DNA of 64,000 nucleotides from Burkholderiales bacterium (GCA_016223165.1 JACRPO010000007.1:496001-560000); one strand, 5' to 3'; positions 40,528 through 50,163 are shown, counted from the stretch's first letter. The notes: a model not told the origin generated them from the letters alone. A program made the numbers and translations.

Positions 40528-42127
40528 GAGGTCGAGGGTTCTTCGGGCATGCCCGCTCATCACGCCAGAAGGCGCCCGAGCCGCGTGCATGGCGTGGCTC
40601 TTGGCGACAGCGACGGCGACGGCAACGGCGCCTGCGGCCATGGCCTCCGAAGGCGACAGCGATGGCGAAGGCTTCCGGTACCAGGCGCCCATCGCCGTCG
40701 AGCAGGCCGGCGCCTTCGTGCGCTTGCCGCTGCCGGTGAGCGTCTATGCCCACAGCCGCCGGCCGGGCCTGGCGGATCTGCGCATCGTCGACGCGCGCGG
40801 CGAACGCGTGCCCTTCGCGCTGCTTGCGCCGCGCGCCAACGAGGCGCAGGCCGGCGAAGCGACGCGCGCCGCCGCGCTGTATCCGCTGCCGCCGCGCCGG
40901 CCGGGCGAGGCGGAACCGGCCAGCCCGCTGGAGGTGCGGGTGGTCGGCGATCGCATCACCGTCAGGAGGCTCGCGCCACCCGCATCGCCATCCGTGTCGC
41001 CATCCCCATCCCCGCGCCCCGCCGGCACCACGCGATCACCCATGCAGCAAGCGCAGGCCGGTCAGGCCGGTCCCGCGCCGGGCTGGCTCTTCGACCTCGG
41101 CGAGCGCACCCGCGATGAAGCCCCGCCCACGTCATTGCGGCTCGCCTGGTCGGGACCGGTCGTGTTCGGCGCTGCCTTCGACCTGGCCGTCAGCGACGAC
41201 CTGCGCCAATGGCGCGGTGCAGGCGGCGGTCAGCTGCTGGCGCTTGACTCGGCGGCGGGCCGCCTGACGCAGCCGAACGTGATGCTTCCTACCTCCGGCG
41301 TGCCGCGCTTCGTGCGCCTGCGCTGGCTGGACGCGGCGAATGCCCCGGTGCTCATTTCAGCGCTGCAGGTGCGCTCGCTGCGCAGCAGCGTCGTGCTCGA
41401 TGCGCCCACGGCGCTCGTCGTGCAGCCGCTGGCCGGTGCGGCTGATGCGGCGGAGAAGACAGCGAAGGAGACAGCGAAGGAGAGGGCGAAGCCTTCGTCC
41501 GACGCGCCGCAGGACGCGCCCGGGGCGCTGCGCTACGACCTCGGCGCCGTGCTGCCCGTGCTCGAGATCGACCTGGAGTTGCCGGCCACGCACCGCGTGG
41601 CGCCGGTGCGCGTGCAAGGCCGCGCGCGTGAGGAGGAGCCCTGGCGCGACCTGGCGCAGACGGTCTTCTACCGCATCGAGCGCAGCGGCCATGTCGATCG
41701 CCCGCCGCCGCTGGTGCTGCGCGCCAGCGTGCGCCACCTGCGCCTCGTGCCCGATGTCCGCTCCGGGCCGCTGCCGGCGACGCCGCTGGCCGTGCAGGCG
41801 CAGCTGTCGAGCATCGTGTTCGCCGCGCAGGGGCAGGCACCGTACCGGCTGCTCGCTGGATCGACCGACGCGGCACCCGGGGTGCTGCCCGGCGCGCTGC
41901 CGATCTCGACGCTGGTGCCCGCGCTCGACGAAGAGCGCCCGCGGCTCGGCCGTGCCTCGCTTGGCGCGTGGAGCGAGAACGAGGCCGTCGCACGCGCCGA
42001 GGCCTGGCGACAACGCCTGGTCGCGTGGCGGCCGGCGCTGCTGTGGGCGGTGCTGCTCGTCGGCGTAGCCGCGCTCGGCACGATGGTCTGGCGGCTGGCG
42101 CGCGCATCGGGAGCGCGCGCCGGCTAG
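40514..42127 (+). CDS. DUF3999 membrane-anchored protein
   Basis: A 537-residue protein. AGGGAGG 6 bp before the ATG at 40514 supports this start, within the end of the DUF2339 gene. A long N-region precedes a hydrophobic signal (about residues 25-43). The periplasmic body is beta-rich (YQAPIAVEQAGAFVRLPLP), and one C-terminal membrane segment (WRPALLWAVLLVGVAALGTMVW) ends the protein. Function unknown; it travels with DUF2339 proteins. Bases 40561-40576, inside the N-terminal coding part, match the middle arm of the palindromic element at 14 kb. An ATG at 40589 is an alternative start that would exclude that repeat. Confidence 0.88.
   Translation: MARPKRSRVLRACPLITPEGARAACMAWLLATATATATAPAAMASEGDSDGEGFRYQAPIAVEQAGAFVRLPLPVSVYAHSRRPGLADLRIVDARGERVPFALLAPRANEAQAGEATRAAALYPLPPRRPGEAEPASPLEVRVVGDRITVRRLAPPASPSVSPSPSPRPAGTTRSPMQQAQAGQAGPAPGWLFDLGERTRDEAPPTSLRLAWSGPVVFGAAFDLAVSDDLRQWRGAGGGQLLALDSAAGRLTQPNVMLPTSGVPRFVRLRWLDAANAPVLISALQVRSLRSSVVLDAPTALVVQPLAGAADAAEKTAKETAKERAKPSSDAPQDAPGALRYDLGAVLPVLEIDLELPATHRVAPVRVQGRAREEEPWRDLAQTVFYRIERSGHVDRPPPLVLRASVRHLRLVPDVRSGPLPATPLAVQAQLSSIVFAAQGQAPYRLLAGSTDAAPGVLPGALPISTLVPALDEERPRLGRASLGAWSENEAVARAEAWRQRLVAWRPALLWAVLLVGVAALGTMVWRLARASGARAG
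40561..40576. repeat. 16-bp copy of the palindromic-element core
   Basis: These 16 bases (core CGCCAGAAGGCG) are identical to 14065-14080. The palindrome GGGCATGCCC lies just upstream at about 40546-40555. It sits within the N-terminal codons of the DUF3999 gene. Confidence 0.6.
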
Positions 42128-42244
42128 TGCTAGTGCTAGTTGGCGCTGCGAGCGCGCCAACGCCGCAACCGGCAACCCCGGATGGCGCGGCACGAAGGTC
42201 CTGTGGCGGGCGATGCGCACGCCGGGCTGGACGCGGCCGTCGCG

Positions 42245-43120
42245 TCAGGCGGACGCGGAGCGTTCGACGAAGCCCTTGGCGCCTTCGAACTGCGCCAGCT
42301 CGCGCGCCAGCCACGGCAGCACCGGTTGCAGCAGGCCGTGCAGCGTGTGCGGCGGGTTGGCGACGAAGACGCTGCTGCCCATCATGCCGAAGCCGCGCGC
42401 GCCGGCCTCGGCCACCGTCAGGCGGGCGTGCAGCCAGCCTTTCTTCGCCTGCGCCTGCGCGCTCGCCTTCAGGCGCTGCGGCAGCTGCACCGCCTCGACA
42501 AGCTGCACCTGCGGCAGCCAGACCATCACGATGCCTTCGGGGAATCGCGTCAAAGCCTCGCGCAGCGCGCCCAGCGCCTTCGGGTAGTCGGTCTTCAGCT
42601 CGTAGGGCGGGTCGATGAGCGTCAGCCCACGGCGCGTCGGCGGCGGCAGCACCGACTTCAGCACCGTGTAGCCGTCGGCCAGGCGCACCTCGCAGCCGCT
42701 CTCGTGCCCGAGATAGCTCTCGAGGATCTTGTGCTCGGTGGGGTGCAGCTCGAACAGCCGCAGCTGGTCCTGCGGCCGCATCAGCGCCCGTGCGATGGCC
42801 GGCGAGCCCGGGTACTGCTTGAGCGCGCCGCCGTCGTTGAAGCGGCGCACGAGCTCGAGGTAGCTCGCCACCGGTGCCGGTGCCGGCTGAGCACGCGAGG
42901 GCTCGGCCCGTTGCAGGAGCCGGCCGACGCCGGCATCGAACTCGCGGTGCTTCTGCGCATAGGTGCTCTCGAGCGAGTAGCCGCCCGCACCGGCATGCGT
43001 GTCGACATAGCGCCAACCCTTCTCCTTCTCGTTGAGGTAGGCGAGCAGCTCCGCCAGCACCAGGTGTTTGAGCACGTCGGCGTGGTTGCCGGCGTGGAAG
43101 GCGTGGCGGTAGGCGAGCAT
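42245..43120 (-). CDS. rlmJ: 23S rRNA (adenine2030-N6)-methyltransferase RlmJ
   Basis: A 291-residue RlmJ. The family N-terminus MLAYRHAFHAGNHADVLKH fixes the ATG at 43120; 14 more upstream codons are open but not typical. The SAM site DTHAGAGGYSLES and the methyltransferase motif DPPYE are intact. It methylates A2030 of 23S rRNA. Monocistronic, between the DUF3999 gene (convergent) and the MOSC gene on the same strand. Confidence 0.95.
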   Translation of the reverse strand: MLAYRHAFHAGNHADVLKHLVLAELLAYLNEKEKGWRYVDTHAGAGGYSLESTYAQKHREFDAGVGRLLQRAEPSRAQPAPAPVASYLELVRRFNDGGALKQYPGSPAIARALMRPQDQLRLFELHPTEHKILESYLGHESGCEVRLADGYTVLKSVLPPPTRRGLTLIDPPYELKTDYPKALGALREALTRFPEGIVMVWLPQVQLVEAVQLPQRLKASAQAQAKKGWLHARLTVAEAGARGFGMMGSSVFVANPPHTLHGLLQPVLPWLARELAQFEGAKGFVERSASA

Positions 43121-43196
43121 GGTCCGATGTTGCCACCGCGTCAGCGTGGCGCGCGTACGCACCCCCGCGCGTGCACCCGCACGAGCGCCAGGACCG

Positions 43197-43772
43197 TCAG
43201 GCGCGGGCGCGCGACCTGAAGAGCTCGCGCAGGTTCACTTCGCGCGGCCCGGGCACGAGCTCGATCGCATCGCCTGCACTCACCGTGCCCGGCTCGATCA
43301 CCCCGAGGTAGGCGCCGCAATAGCCCGACTGCACCATCAGCTTGGCCGCCTGTGCGAAGCCCATGGCGGCGTTGAACTTGAAGCACGGGTGGCGCGGTTC
43401 GCTGACGGCGAGCACGCAGCCGGGCAGGCGCAGGCGGTCGCCGATCCACAGCCGGTCCTCGACCAGGCCTTCGAGGACGAGGTTCTCGCCGAAGAGGCCG
43501 GGCGGCAGCGCCTCGTCCCACCGCGAGACACCCGAGACGCGTGCCTGCGCCCGCACCGTGCGCCAGAACGCGTGGTGTTCGCTCGGGTAGCCATAGACCG
43601 CCTTGCTGCGCCCGCCGTGCGCGCTCGGGTCGGCCTGCTCGTCGCCCTCGAGCCCGAGCACGGTGACCGCGACGGGGCCCTCGCGAGTGCGCTTGCCGAT
43701 GGCCGTCAAGACCGAGCGGGAAGCGATCGTGACTTCCTGCGCGCGGCCGGTGCAGACCTGCAGCACCCTCAT
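43197..43772 (-). CDS. MOSC domain protein (YiiM-like)
   Basis: A 191-residue MOSC-domain protein. MOSC domains bind molybdenum cofactor; YiiM-type proteins detoxify N-hydroxylated compounds using it. The conserved Cys is in EPRHPCFKF, with GLEGDEQADPSAHGG and the FGENLVLEGL motif upstream. GGAG in the leader supports the ATG at 43772. The very long frame extending to 46100 lies antisense to pckG and is rejected. Substrate is not known. Confidence 0.9.
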   Translation of the reverse strand: MRVLQVCTGRAQEVTIASRSVLTAIGKRTREGPVAVTVLGLEGDEQADPSAHGGRSKAVYGYPSEHHAFWRTVRAQARVSGVSRWDEALPPGLFGENLVLEGLVEDRLWIGDRLRLPGCVLAVSEPRHPCFKFNAAMGFAQAAKLMVQSGYCGAYLGVIEPGTVSAGDAIELVPGPREVNLRELFRSRARA

Positions 43773-44027
43773 GCCTCGGCTCCAGCGGTGCGCATAAAGC
43801 CATACGGAAAACGCATGGACCCCCGCGCTGCGGCGGTTACGAGGTGGGTACATTGGATCGAGAATGACCCTCCCTCCCAGGTAAACGCGGCCATTTCGTA
43901 GGCTGCGCAGACACCCAGGGCGGCATGGGGCGAACCCCGTCTGCGCGCCGGCGCGGCGCCGGCGCCGATCACGACGAGGCTCGCCCCATCCCGTCTTATC
44001 GACTGTCCCATGATCGGAGCTTTCAAC

Positions 44028-45941
44028 ATGAACCGTCCCGCGCTGGAAGGCTTGCGCCTGAACGTGCCGGCCTACGTCAGGCACGCACGTCTCGTCGAGT
44101 GGGTGGCCGAGGTCGCCGCTCTCACCGAAGCGAACGAAGTCTATTGGTGCGACGGCAGCGATGCCGAGTACCAGCGGCTGATCGACCAACTCGTTGCCGC
44201 CGGCACGCTGATGAAGCTCGACGAGCGGTTGCGCCCCGGCAGCTATCTCGCCCGCAGCGACCCGGCCGACGTGGCGCGCGTCGAGGACCGCACCTTCATC
44301 TGCACCGAGCGCCAGGAGGATGCGGGCCCGACCAACAACTGGGTCGCGCCGGCCGAGATGCGCGCACTGCTGCAGACGGGGCTTGCAGACGGCACGCCCG
44401 CGCTCTTTCGCGGCGCCATGCGCGGCCGCACGATGTACGTGGTGCCGTTCTCGATGGGGCCGCTCGGCAGCCACATCTCGCACATCGGCGTCGAGCTCAC
44501 CGACAGCCCGTATGTCGCGGTGAGCATGCGCGTGATGACGCGCATGGGCCGCGGCGCGCTCGAGGTGCTGGGCGCCGATGGCGCCTTCGTGCCCTGCGTG
44601 CACACCGTGGGCGCGCCGCTCTCGCCCAGCCAGAAGGACGTCGCCTGGCCCTGCAACAAGAACAAGTACATCGTCCACTACCCGGCCACGCGCGAGATCT
44701 GGAGCTACGGCTCGGGCTACGGCGGCAATGCGCTGCTGGGCAAGAAGTGCTTCGCGCTGCGCATCGCCAGCGACATGGGGCGCACGGCGGCAGCGCGCGA
44801 CGGCCTGGGCTGGCTGGCCGAGCACATGCTCATCCTCGGCGTCACCTCGCCGCAGGGCAAGAAATACCACGTCGCCGCCGCCTTCCCGAGCGCCTGCGGC
44901 AAGACCAACTTCAGCATGCTCGTGCCGCCCGCCGGCTTCGAGGGCTGGAGGGTCACCACCATCGGCGACGACATCGCCTGGATCAAGCCGCACAGCGACG
45001 GGCGCCTGTACGCCATCAACCCCGAGGCGGGCTATTTCGGCGTCGCGCCGGGCACGAACTACCACACGAATCCGAACTGCATGGATTCGCTGAGGCGCGA
45101 TGTCATCTTCACCAACGTCGCGCTCACCGACGACGGCGATGTCTGGTGGGAGGGCATGACCGAGGAGCCGCCCGCGCACCTGATCGACTGGCAGGGCCGC
45201 GACTGGACCCCGGCGATCGCGAAGGCGAACCCCGAGCCGAACGGCAAGCCGCGCCCGGCGGCACACCCGAACTCGCGCTTCACGGTGGCGGCGACCAACA
45301 ACCCGGCGCTCGACCACCAGTGGGACGACCCCGAGGGCGTGCCCATCGACGCCTTCGTCTTCGGCGGCCGGCGCAGCACGACGGTGCCGCTGGTGACCGA
45401 GGCCCGCAGCTGGGCCGAAGGCGTCTACATGGCCGCGACGATGGGCAGCGAGACGACCGCGGCGCAGGCCGGCGCGCAGGGCGTCGTGCGGCGCGACCCG
45501 TTCGCGATGCTGCCCTTCACCGGCTACAACATGAGCGACTACTTCCAGCATTGGCTGGACCTCGGCGCACGGCTGGAGAAGTCGGGCGCGAAGTTGCCGC
45601 GCATCTACTGCGTCAACTGGTTCCGCAAGGGTGCCGACGGCAAGTTCGTGTGGCCGGGCTACGGCGAGAACATGCGCGTGCTCGAGTGGATGCTCGGCCG
45701 CATCGAGGGCCGCGCCGAGGGAGCCGAGAACCTCTTCGGCATCAGCCCGCGCTACGACGACCTGCGCTGGCAGGGCCTGCCCTTCACGCGCGAGCAGTTC
45801 GACACCGTCATCGGCATCGACCGCGCCGCCTGGCAGGAGGAGCTGAAGCTGCACGACGCGCTGTTCACGCAGCTGTCGTACCACTTGCCCTCGCAGCTGC
45901 CGGCCACCAAGGCGATGATCGAGCAGCGGTTGGCGGCCTGA
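44028..45941 (+). CDS. pckG: phosphoenolpyruvate carboxykinase (GTP)
   Basis: A 637-residue GTP-type PEPCK that converts oxaloacetate and GTP to PEP, CO2 and GDP, the first step of gluconeogenesis. The P-loop FPSACGKTN is at residues 286-294 with the reactive Cys290. GDDIAW binds metal, and [12 protein letters not shown] and the C-terminal [13 protein letters not shown] segment are present. I chose the ATG at 44028 because GGAG lies 8 bp before it; an ATG at 44010 is in frame but has no ribosome site. The 255-bp upstream region has GC-rich inverted repeats but no clear promoter. Confidence 0.96.
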   Translation: MNRPALEGLRLNVPAYVRHARLVEWVAEVAALTEANEVYWCDGSDAEYQRLIDQLVAAGTLMKLDERLRPGSYLARSDPADVARVEDRTFICTERQEDAGPTNNWVAPAEMRALLQTGLADGTPALFRGAMRGRTMYVVPFSMGPLGSHISHIGVELTDSPYVAVSMRVMTRMGRGALEVLGADGAFVPCVHTVGAPLSPSQKDVAWPCNKNKYIVHYPATREIWSYGSGYGGNALLGKKCFALRIASDMGRTAAARDGLGWLAEHMLILGVTSPQGKKYHVAAAFPSACGKTNFSMLVPPAGFEGWRVTTIGDDIAWIKPHSDGRLYAINPEAGYFGVAPGTNYHTNPNCMDSLRRDVIFTNVALTDDGDVWWEGMTEEPPAHLIDWQGRDWTPAIAKANPEPNGKPRPAAHPNSRFTVAATNNPALDHQWDDPEGVPIDAFVFGGRRSTTVPLVTEARSWAEGVYMAATMGSETTAAQAGAQGVVRRDPFAMLPFTGYNMSDYFQHWLDLGARLEKSGAKLPRIYCVNWFRKGADGKFVWPGYGENMRVLEWMLGRIEGRAEGAENLFGISPRYDDLRWQGLPFTREQFDTVIGIDRAAWQEELKLHDALFTQLSYHLPSQLPATKAMIEQRLAA

Positions 45942-45993
45942 GTTCGCGAGCCCCGGGCGCAGCGCCCCGTTCGGTTTCGGGCAGCCGCAGCCC

Positions 45994-46800
45994 ATGAAGC
46001 TGCAGCTGCTGTCCGACCTGCACCTCGAGACCGAGGATTTCGAGCCTGAGCCGCTGGCGGGCGCCGAGCTGCTGGTGCTCGCCGGCGACATCGACGCCAC
46101 CTGGGCGGCCTACACGCGTTTCGCCGGCTGGCCGGTGCCGGTGCTCGTGGTGCCGGGCAACCACGAGTTCGACGGCCGCGACATCACGCGCGCGCTGCCC
46201 GCCTTCCGCGCCCTGTGCCAGCGCCTGGGCTTCACGATGCTCTACCGCGAGACGGCGCTCGTCGCCGCCGCCGACGGCCGGCGCGTGCGCTTCGTCGGCA
46301 CGCCGCGCTGGAGCGACTTCGACCTCTTCGGCGCCGAGCAGCGCGAGCGCGCGATGCGCTCGGCGCGCTACTTCCTGCGCCTGATGGGCGGCACGCGCGG
46401 CGGCCGGCCGCTGGACGCCGAAGCGATTCGCGAGGAGGGCCTCGCCTGCCGCGCCTGGCTCGAGGGCGAGCTGGGCCGCTCCGCCGGCCGGACCGGCGCC
46501 GCCGCGAGAAGCGCGGACCGGCGCTGGGACACCACCATCGTCGTCACGCACTTCGGCCCGAGCCTCGCGAGCGCCGACCCGCGCTACGGCGCGCAGCCCG
46601 GCACGGCGAGCTTCTGCAACGCCGACGACGACCTGCTGCCGCGCGCCGACCTCTGGCTGCACGGCCACCTGCATTGCCGCCACGACTATCTCGTGCCGCG
46701 CGCCGGGCTGCGGCCCACGCGCGTCGTCTGCCAGGCCCGCGGCATGGCCGACAAGGGCGAGCCGGCCGGCTTCGATGCGCAGCGACTGATCGAGATCTGA
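45994..46800 (+). CDS. calcineurin-like metallophosphoesterase
   Basis: A 268-residue metallophosphoesterase. All metal motifs are present: DLHLE near residue 8, GDID near 32, GNHEF near 55, THFGPS, and GHLH. The dinuclear metal site is therefore complete. The substrate is unknown. It has no signal peptide, so it should be cytoplasmic. It follows pckG by 52 bp on the same strand and might be read through. Confidence 0.9.
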   Translation: MKLQLLSDLHLETEDFEPEPLAGAELLVLAGDIDATWAAYTRFAGWPVPVLVVPGNHEFDGRDITRALPAFRALCQRLGFTMLYRETALVAAADGRRVRFVGTPRWSDFDLFGAEQRERAMRSARYFLRLMGGTRGGRPLDAEAIREEGLACRAWLEGELGRSAGRTGAAARSADRRWDTTIVVTHFGPSLASADPRYGAQPGTASFCNADDDLLPRADLWLHGHLHCRHDYLVPRAGLRPTRVVCQARGMADKGEPAGFDAQRLIEI

Positions 46801-46970
46801 GCACGACCGGCGCCGGCGATGCCGCCACCGCCGGACGCGGGGTTCGAGCAGAGCGGGCGCGCCGCTGCGGCTCATGAGCCAGATCAATCGCGGCCCCGGT
46901 CGCGCGGCGACACTGAGGCCAAACTCAGGCCAATCGCCGGCACCTGCAAGCCGGCCCCGCGGAGCCGACC

Positions 46971-47393
46971 ATGAAGATCCTTCTCGCCGTCGACGGCAGC
47001 CCGTACACCAAGCGCATGCTCGCCTACCTGGCAGCGCACGACGAGTGGCTGGGTGCACAGCACGAATACATCCTCGTGCACGCCGTGCCGCTGGTGCCGC
47101 CGCGCCCCGCCTCCGTGCTCGACAAGGCGACGCTGAAGAGCTACTACGACGACAGCGCCGAGAAGGTGCTCAAGCCGATCCGGACCTTCTTCGAGCGCCA
47201 GGGCCTGAAGGCGAGTTGCGTCAGCAAGGCCGGCCCGGCGGCCGAGACCATCGTCGCCCAGGTGGCCCGAAGCAAGCCCGACCTCATCGTCATGGGCTCG
47301 CATGGCCATGGGGCGCTGGCGCGGCTCGTGCTCGGCTCGGTGGCGGCCAAGGTCATGGCCGGGACGAAGGTGCCGGTGCTGCTGGTGCGTTGA
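46971..47393 (+). CDS. universal stress protein (UspA family)
   Basis: A 140-residue single-domain Usp. The ATP-binding type motif is present: GSHGHGALARLVLGSVA, matching the G-2X-G-9X-G-(S/T) pattern. The N-terminal ILLAVDGS strand-loop is typical. It probably binds ATP and dimerises. GC-rich hairpin 47445-47470 follows and is likely its terminator. Confidence 0.94.
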   Translation: MKILLAVDGSPYTKRMLAYLAAHDEWLGAQHEYILVHAVPLVPPRPASVLDKATLKSYYDDSAEKVLKPIRTFFERQGLKASCVSKAGPAAETIVAQVARSKPDLIVMGSHGHGALARLVLGSVAAKVMAGTKVPVLLVR

Positions 47394-47444
47394 GCGCCAG
47401 CGGTCGCGCGCCGCCCGGCCCGGCCGCGGCGCGCGACAAAAGCA

Positions 47445-47470
47445 ACCGGGGCGGTGAATGCCGCCCCGGT
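47445..47470. terminator. perfect 10-bp hairpin after uspA
   Basis: ACCGGGGCGG (47445-47454), loop TGAATG, then CCGCCCCGGT (47461-47470). It lies 52 bp after the Usp stop and 39 bp from the end of the minus-strand small gene, so it may serve both directions. No T-run is present. Confidence 0.65.
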
Positions 47471-47508
47471 GATGATGTTCTGGAGTCCGCCCCTCGGATC
47501 AGATCGGA

Positions 47509-47715
47509 TCAGAAGGCGGCCCGGGCCCTCGAGGTGAGCCGCTGCATCCAGCCCACCCGGCGCGCCGGCACCGCCGCGGTCTTGGTCGGTGCCGGTTCGG
47601 CCGTGAGGGTCATCTCGAGGCCGTAGCAGGTGCCGAGGTCGGCCGGGTCCTGCACGCGGCCCTCGGAGGCGCGCCAGGGCTGGTACCAGCGGGGCGGGGT
47701 GGCGGGTTTGTTCAT
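47509..47715 (-). CDS. small protein of unknown function
   Basis: A 68-residue protein I do not recognise. It has Trp/Arg-rich stretches at both ends (PPRWYQPWRASEGRVQDPADLGTCYG and RRVGWMQRLTSRARAAF), a single Cys and no membrane segment. The ATG at 47715 lacks an obvious ribosome site. The non-repetitive N-terminal half and the placement next to a hairpin terminator make it plausible. Confidence 0.5.
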   Translation of the reverse strand: MNKPATPPRWYQPWRASEGRVQDPADLGTCYGLEMTLTAEPAPTKTAAVPARRVGWMQRLTSRARAAF

Positions 47716-47907
47716 CGTCGTGGACCCGGTTGGGGAGGTGGTGCGACGTGCGGCCTACTCTTCTGCGCGCAGTGTCTCGCGAAGGCACGATCTCGAAAAT
47801 CGCGAAGTAGGGGGAGGACGTGCCGCAGTTCACTGGCCATCCACCCACCGGTGGACGAAGCCGCATGCGCAAGTTGTGCAGACGCTTGCCTAGAATGCGC
47901 GCCCTTC

Positions 47908-49326
47908 ATGGGACGGACGCAACTCGCCACGCCGCGCGTCGGTGCCGCCAACCGGGCCGCCAACGGCGCCGCCTACGCGGCCATCGACTTCGGCACTTCC
48001 AACTCGGCGGTGGCGCTGCCCGCGGCCGAGGGAGCCTCGGGTGCCCAGACCGCTCATGGGGCCGCGGTACGCCTCGTCGAACTCGAGCCGGGCTTCGTCA
48101 CGATGCCCACGGCGGTCTTCTATCGCGCCGACACGCCGCCCAACGAGCGCGAAGCCGAGCGTCACTACGGCCGCGCGGCCGTGGCCGCCTACGTCGAAGG
48201 CCAGGACGGGCGCCTGATGCGCTCGATGAAGAGCATCCTCGGCTCGACGCTGCTCGAGCAGAGCACCGACATCGGCGGTGGCCGCTCGGTGCGCTATCAC
48301 GATGTCGTCGTGGGCTACCTGCGCCACCTGCGCGGCCTGGCGCAGGCGGCGGCGAACGCGCCGATCGAACGCGTCGTGCTCGGCCGGCCGGTCTTCTTCG
48401 TCGACGACGACGCGCCGCGCGATGCGGCCGCGCAGGCCGCGCTCGAGCGCGCCGCGCGCCAGGCGGGCTTTGCCGAGGTGCACTTCCAGTACGAGCCGAT
48501 CGCCGCCGCGCTCGACCTCGAGAGCCGCGCCACGCGCGAGCAACTGGTTCTCGTCGCCGACATCGGTGGCGGCACCTCGGACTTCTCGCTCGTGCGCATC
48601 GGGCCGGCGCGCCGCGGCCGCCTCGACCGCCGCGACGACATCCTCGCCAGCCACGGCGTGCACGTGGCCGGCACCGACTTCGACCGCCGCGTGGAACTGG
48701 CGAGCATCCTGCCGCTGGCCGGCTACGGTGCGCTGCGGCCGCCCGACCCCAAACGCCCCGGCGAGGCGGCGCGCGAGGTGCCGAGCGGCATCTACTTCGA
48801 CCTCGCCACCTGGCACCTGATCAACACTCTGTACAGCCCGGCCCGCCTGGCCGAGTTGCGCACGATGAAGGGCTGGTATGCCGACGCGCGCCACTACCAG
48901 CGCCTGCTGGCCGTGCTGACGCGCCGGCTCGGCCACGCCCTGGCCGCCGCGGCCGAGGCGGCGAAGATCGCCCTGGCCGAGGCGGGGCACACGCGCATCG
49001 ACCTCGGCCAGTGGGAGCCGGGGCTCGCGGCGGCGTTCGATGAAACGGCGGCGGCAGGCGCGCTCGACGCCGACTTCGCGCAGATCGTCGGCGCGGCGCA
49101 CGAGACGGTGCGTCAGGCCGGCGCGACGGCCGAGGCGGTCGACGCGATCTACTTCACCGGCGGCTCGACCGGCCTCGCGCCGCTGGTGGAGCGCATCGCC
49201 GCCGGCTTCAGCCGCGCCGAGCGCGTGCGGGGCGACCGCTTCTCGAGCGTGGCCCAGGGCCTGGGCTGGCACGCGCGGGCCCTGTTCGGGGCCCCGGCGA
49301 AGGCGGCGGCGCACCCGGCCGGCTGA
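47908..49326 (+). CDS. Hsp70-like ATPase (YegD-type)
   Basis: A 472-residue Hsp70-family protein without the usual C-terminal substrate domain. Phosphate-1 motif AIDFGTSNSAVA, connect and phosphate-2 motif ADIGGGTSDFSLVRIG, and adenosine motif YFTGGSTGLAPL are intact. DnaK-like YegD proteins act as specialised chaperones of unknown clients. The ATG at 47908 is chosen; an open extension to a GTG at 47851 would add a Cys-rich piece. TAGAAT lies 17 bp before the ATG. The 3' end overlaps the UPF0149 gene on the other strand by 119 bp. Confidence 0.9.
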   Translation: MGRTQLATPRVGAANRAANGAAYAAIDFGTSNSAVALPAAEGASGAQTAHGAAVRLVELEPGFVTMPTAVFYRADTPPNEREAERHYGRAAVAAYVEGQDGRLMRSMKSILGSTLLEQSTDIGGGRSVRYHDVVVGYLRHLRGLAQAAANAPIERVVLGRPVFFVDDDAPRDAAAQAALERAARQAGFAEVHFQYEPIAAALDLESRATREQLVLVADIGGGTSDFSLVRIGPARRGRLDRRDDILASHGVHVAGTDFDRRVELASILPLAGYGALRPPDPKRPGEAAREVPSGIYFDLATWHLINTLYSPARLAELRTMKGWYADARHYQRLLAVLTRRLGHALAAAAEAAKIALAEAGHTRIDLGQWEPGLAAAFDETAAAGALDADFAQIVGAAHETVRQAGATAEAVDAIYFTGGSTGLAPLVERIAAGFSRAERVRGDRFSSVAQGLGWHARALFGAPAKAAAHPAG

Positions 49327-49933
49327 CGTCGGCCAGCAGCAGCACGGCGCGCACGAGGTCCTCGGCCGCTTCGGTCATGTCCCCCGGCGGCTCCGCGGCG
49401 GCGAGCGCAGCGGCCAGCGCCGGCTCGTCCTCGAGGCCCTCGAGATCCTCGGCATCGAAATGCTGGTACAGCAGTGCCAGCGGCTCGGCCAGCGCCTGCT
49501 CGTCGTGGCGCAGCAGGGCCGGGAAGCGCTCGGCGGCGAGCGCGAAGCCGGCCACCCAGGGCAGCAGGCTCCCGCTCAGCGGGCCCGCCGCGCCGCCCGA
49601 ACCGGCGCCTTCGCCATCGGCTTCCGCGTGGTCGCCGTCCTCTTCGCCGGGCGCGAAGATCCAGGGGTCGAACCAGCGCCGGCCGGCGATCGCCTCGGCC
49701 AGCACGGCGTGCCGCTGCCGCACCAGCGGCGCGAGTCCGGCCGGTGCGCCCGCTGCCGGCTCGCCGAAGGGCCACCAGTCGCGCTCGGCCAGCGCCTGCG
49801 GCTGCAGCAACACGCCGCACAGGTAGCCGTCGAGCGCGCTCACGTCCAGCGGCGCGTCGGCCGGTGCCGCCGCGGCACGCTCGTCGAGCAACGTCTGGAG
49901 GCGGGTGATTTCGGTGTCGGAAAGATCACGCAT
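49208..49933 (-). CDS. UPF0149 (YecA/YgfB-like) family protein
   Basis: A 241-residue UPF0149 protein. The core (about residues 1-195) shows the family pattern: a helical N-terminus, LDGYLCGVLLQP, FDPWIF, and LLPWVAGFALAAERFP. The function is unclear; YgfB has been linked to repression of ampDh3 in Pseudomonas. The last 45 residues are Pro/Gly/Arg/Ser-rich and are read from the strand opposite the end of the Hsp70 gene. They probably reflect loss of the ancestral stop. The ATG at 49933 removes an Arg/Pro-rich upstream extension. Confidence 0.85.
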   Translation of the reverse strand: MRDLSDTEITRLQTLLDERAAAAPADAPLDVSALDGYLCGVLLQPQALAERDWWPFGEPAAGAPAGLAPLVRQRHAVLAEAIAGRRWFDPWIFAPGEEDGDHAEADGEGAGSGGAAGPLSGSLLPWVAGFALAAERFPALLRHDEQALAEPLALLYQHFDAEDLEGLEDEPALAAALAAAEPPGDMTEAAEDLVRAVLLLADVSRPGAPPPSPGPRTGPARASPGPGPRSRSGRPARARRG

Positions 49934-50009
49934 CGGTGTGGCGCGCGGGCCTCTTCCTGCGCCCGGGGGGTGCGCCGGGGCGGGGCGGGCGGCTAGATTG
50001 GCGCACCCA

Positions 50010-50163
50010 GGCAACGCGCAGCGGATTGTCCCGCAACGTCTTCCGCGCGCAGGCTTGCCCGCCCGTCATCCTCAGAAACAGAAGCGATACGGGCCAACGA
50101 TCCCAACGACGTCCTTTTCGAAGGACTTGCACGGCCCGCTGCTCGCAGCGGGCCGCTTTTTTT
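50010..50163 (+). ncRNA. possible small RNA ending in an intrinsic terminator (limits uncertain)
   Basis: The + strand terminator at 50132-50163 needs a transcript. The nearest + strand gene ends at 49326, over 800 bp upstream. Directly before it is the hairpin GTCCTT-TTCG-AAGGAC (50111-50126). I could not match the sequence to 6S RNA, tmRNA or SRP RNA. The 5' limit given is arbitrary. A weak -10-like TAGATT at 49994-49999 has no clear -35 partner. Confidence 0.3.
50132..50163 (+). terminator. strong intrinsic terminator
   Basis: Stem CGGCCCGCTG (50132-50141), loop CTCG, CAGCGGGCCG (50146-50155), then C and seven T residues (50157-50163). It is the only hairpin in the window with a proper T-run. 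Confidence 0.85.

Noticed and set aside
43773..46100. Minus-strand extension of the MOSC frame opposite pckG
   Set aside because: The MOSC domain begins at the ATG at 43772 with a ribosome site; the extension is antisense to pckG.
50010..50163. 6S RNA, tmRNA or SRP RNA
   Set aside because: None of the conserved sequences of these RNAs (for example the SRP GGAAGG-type loop or tmRNA tag) is visible; only a generic candidate small RNA is kept.
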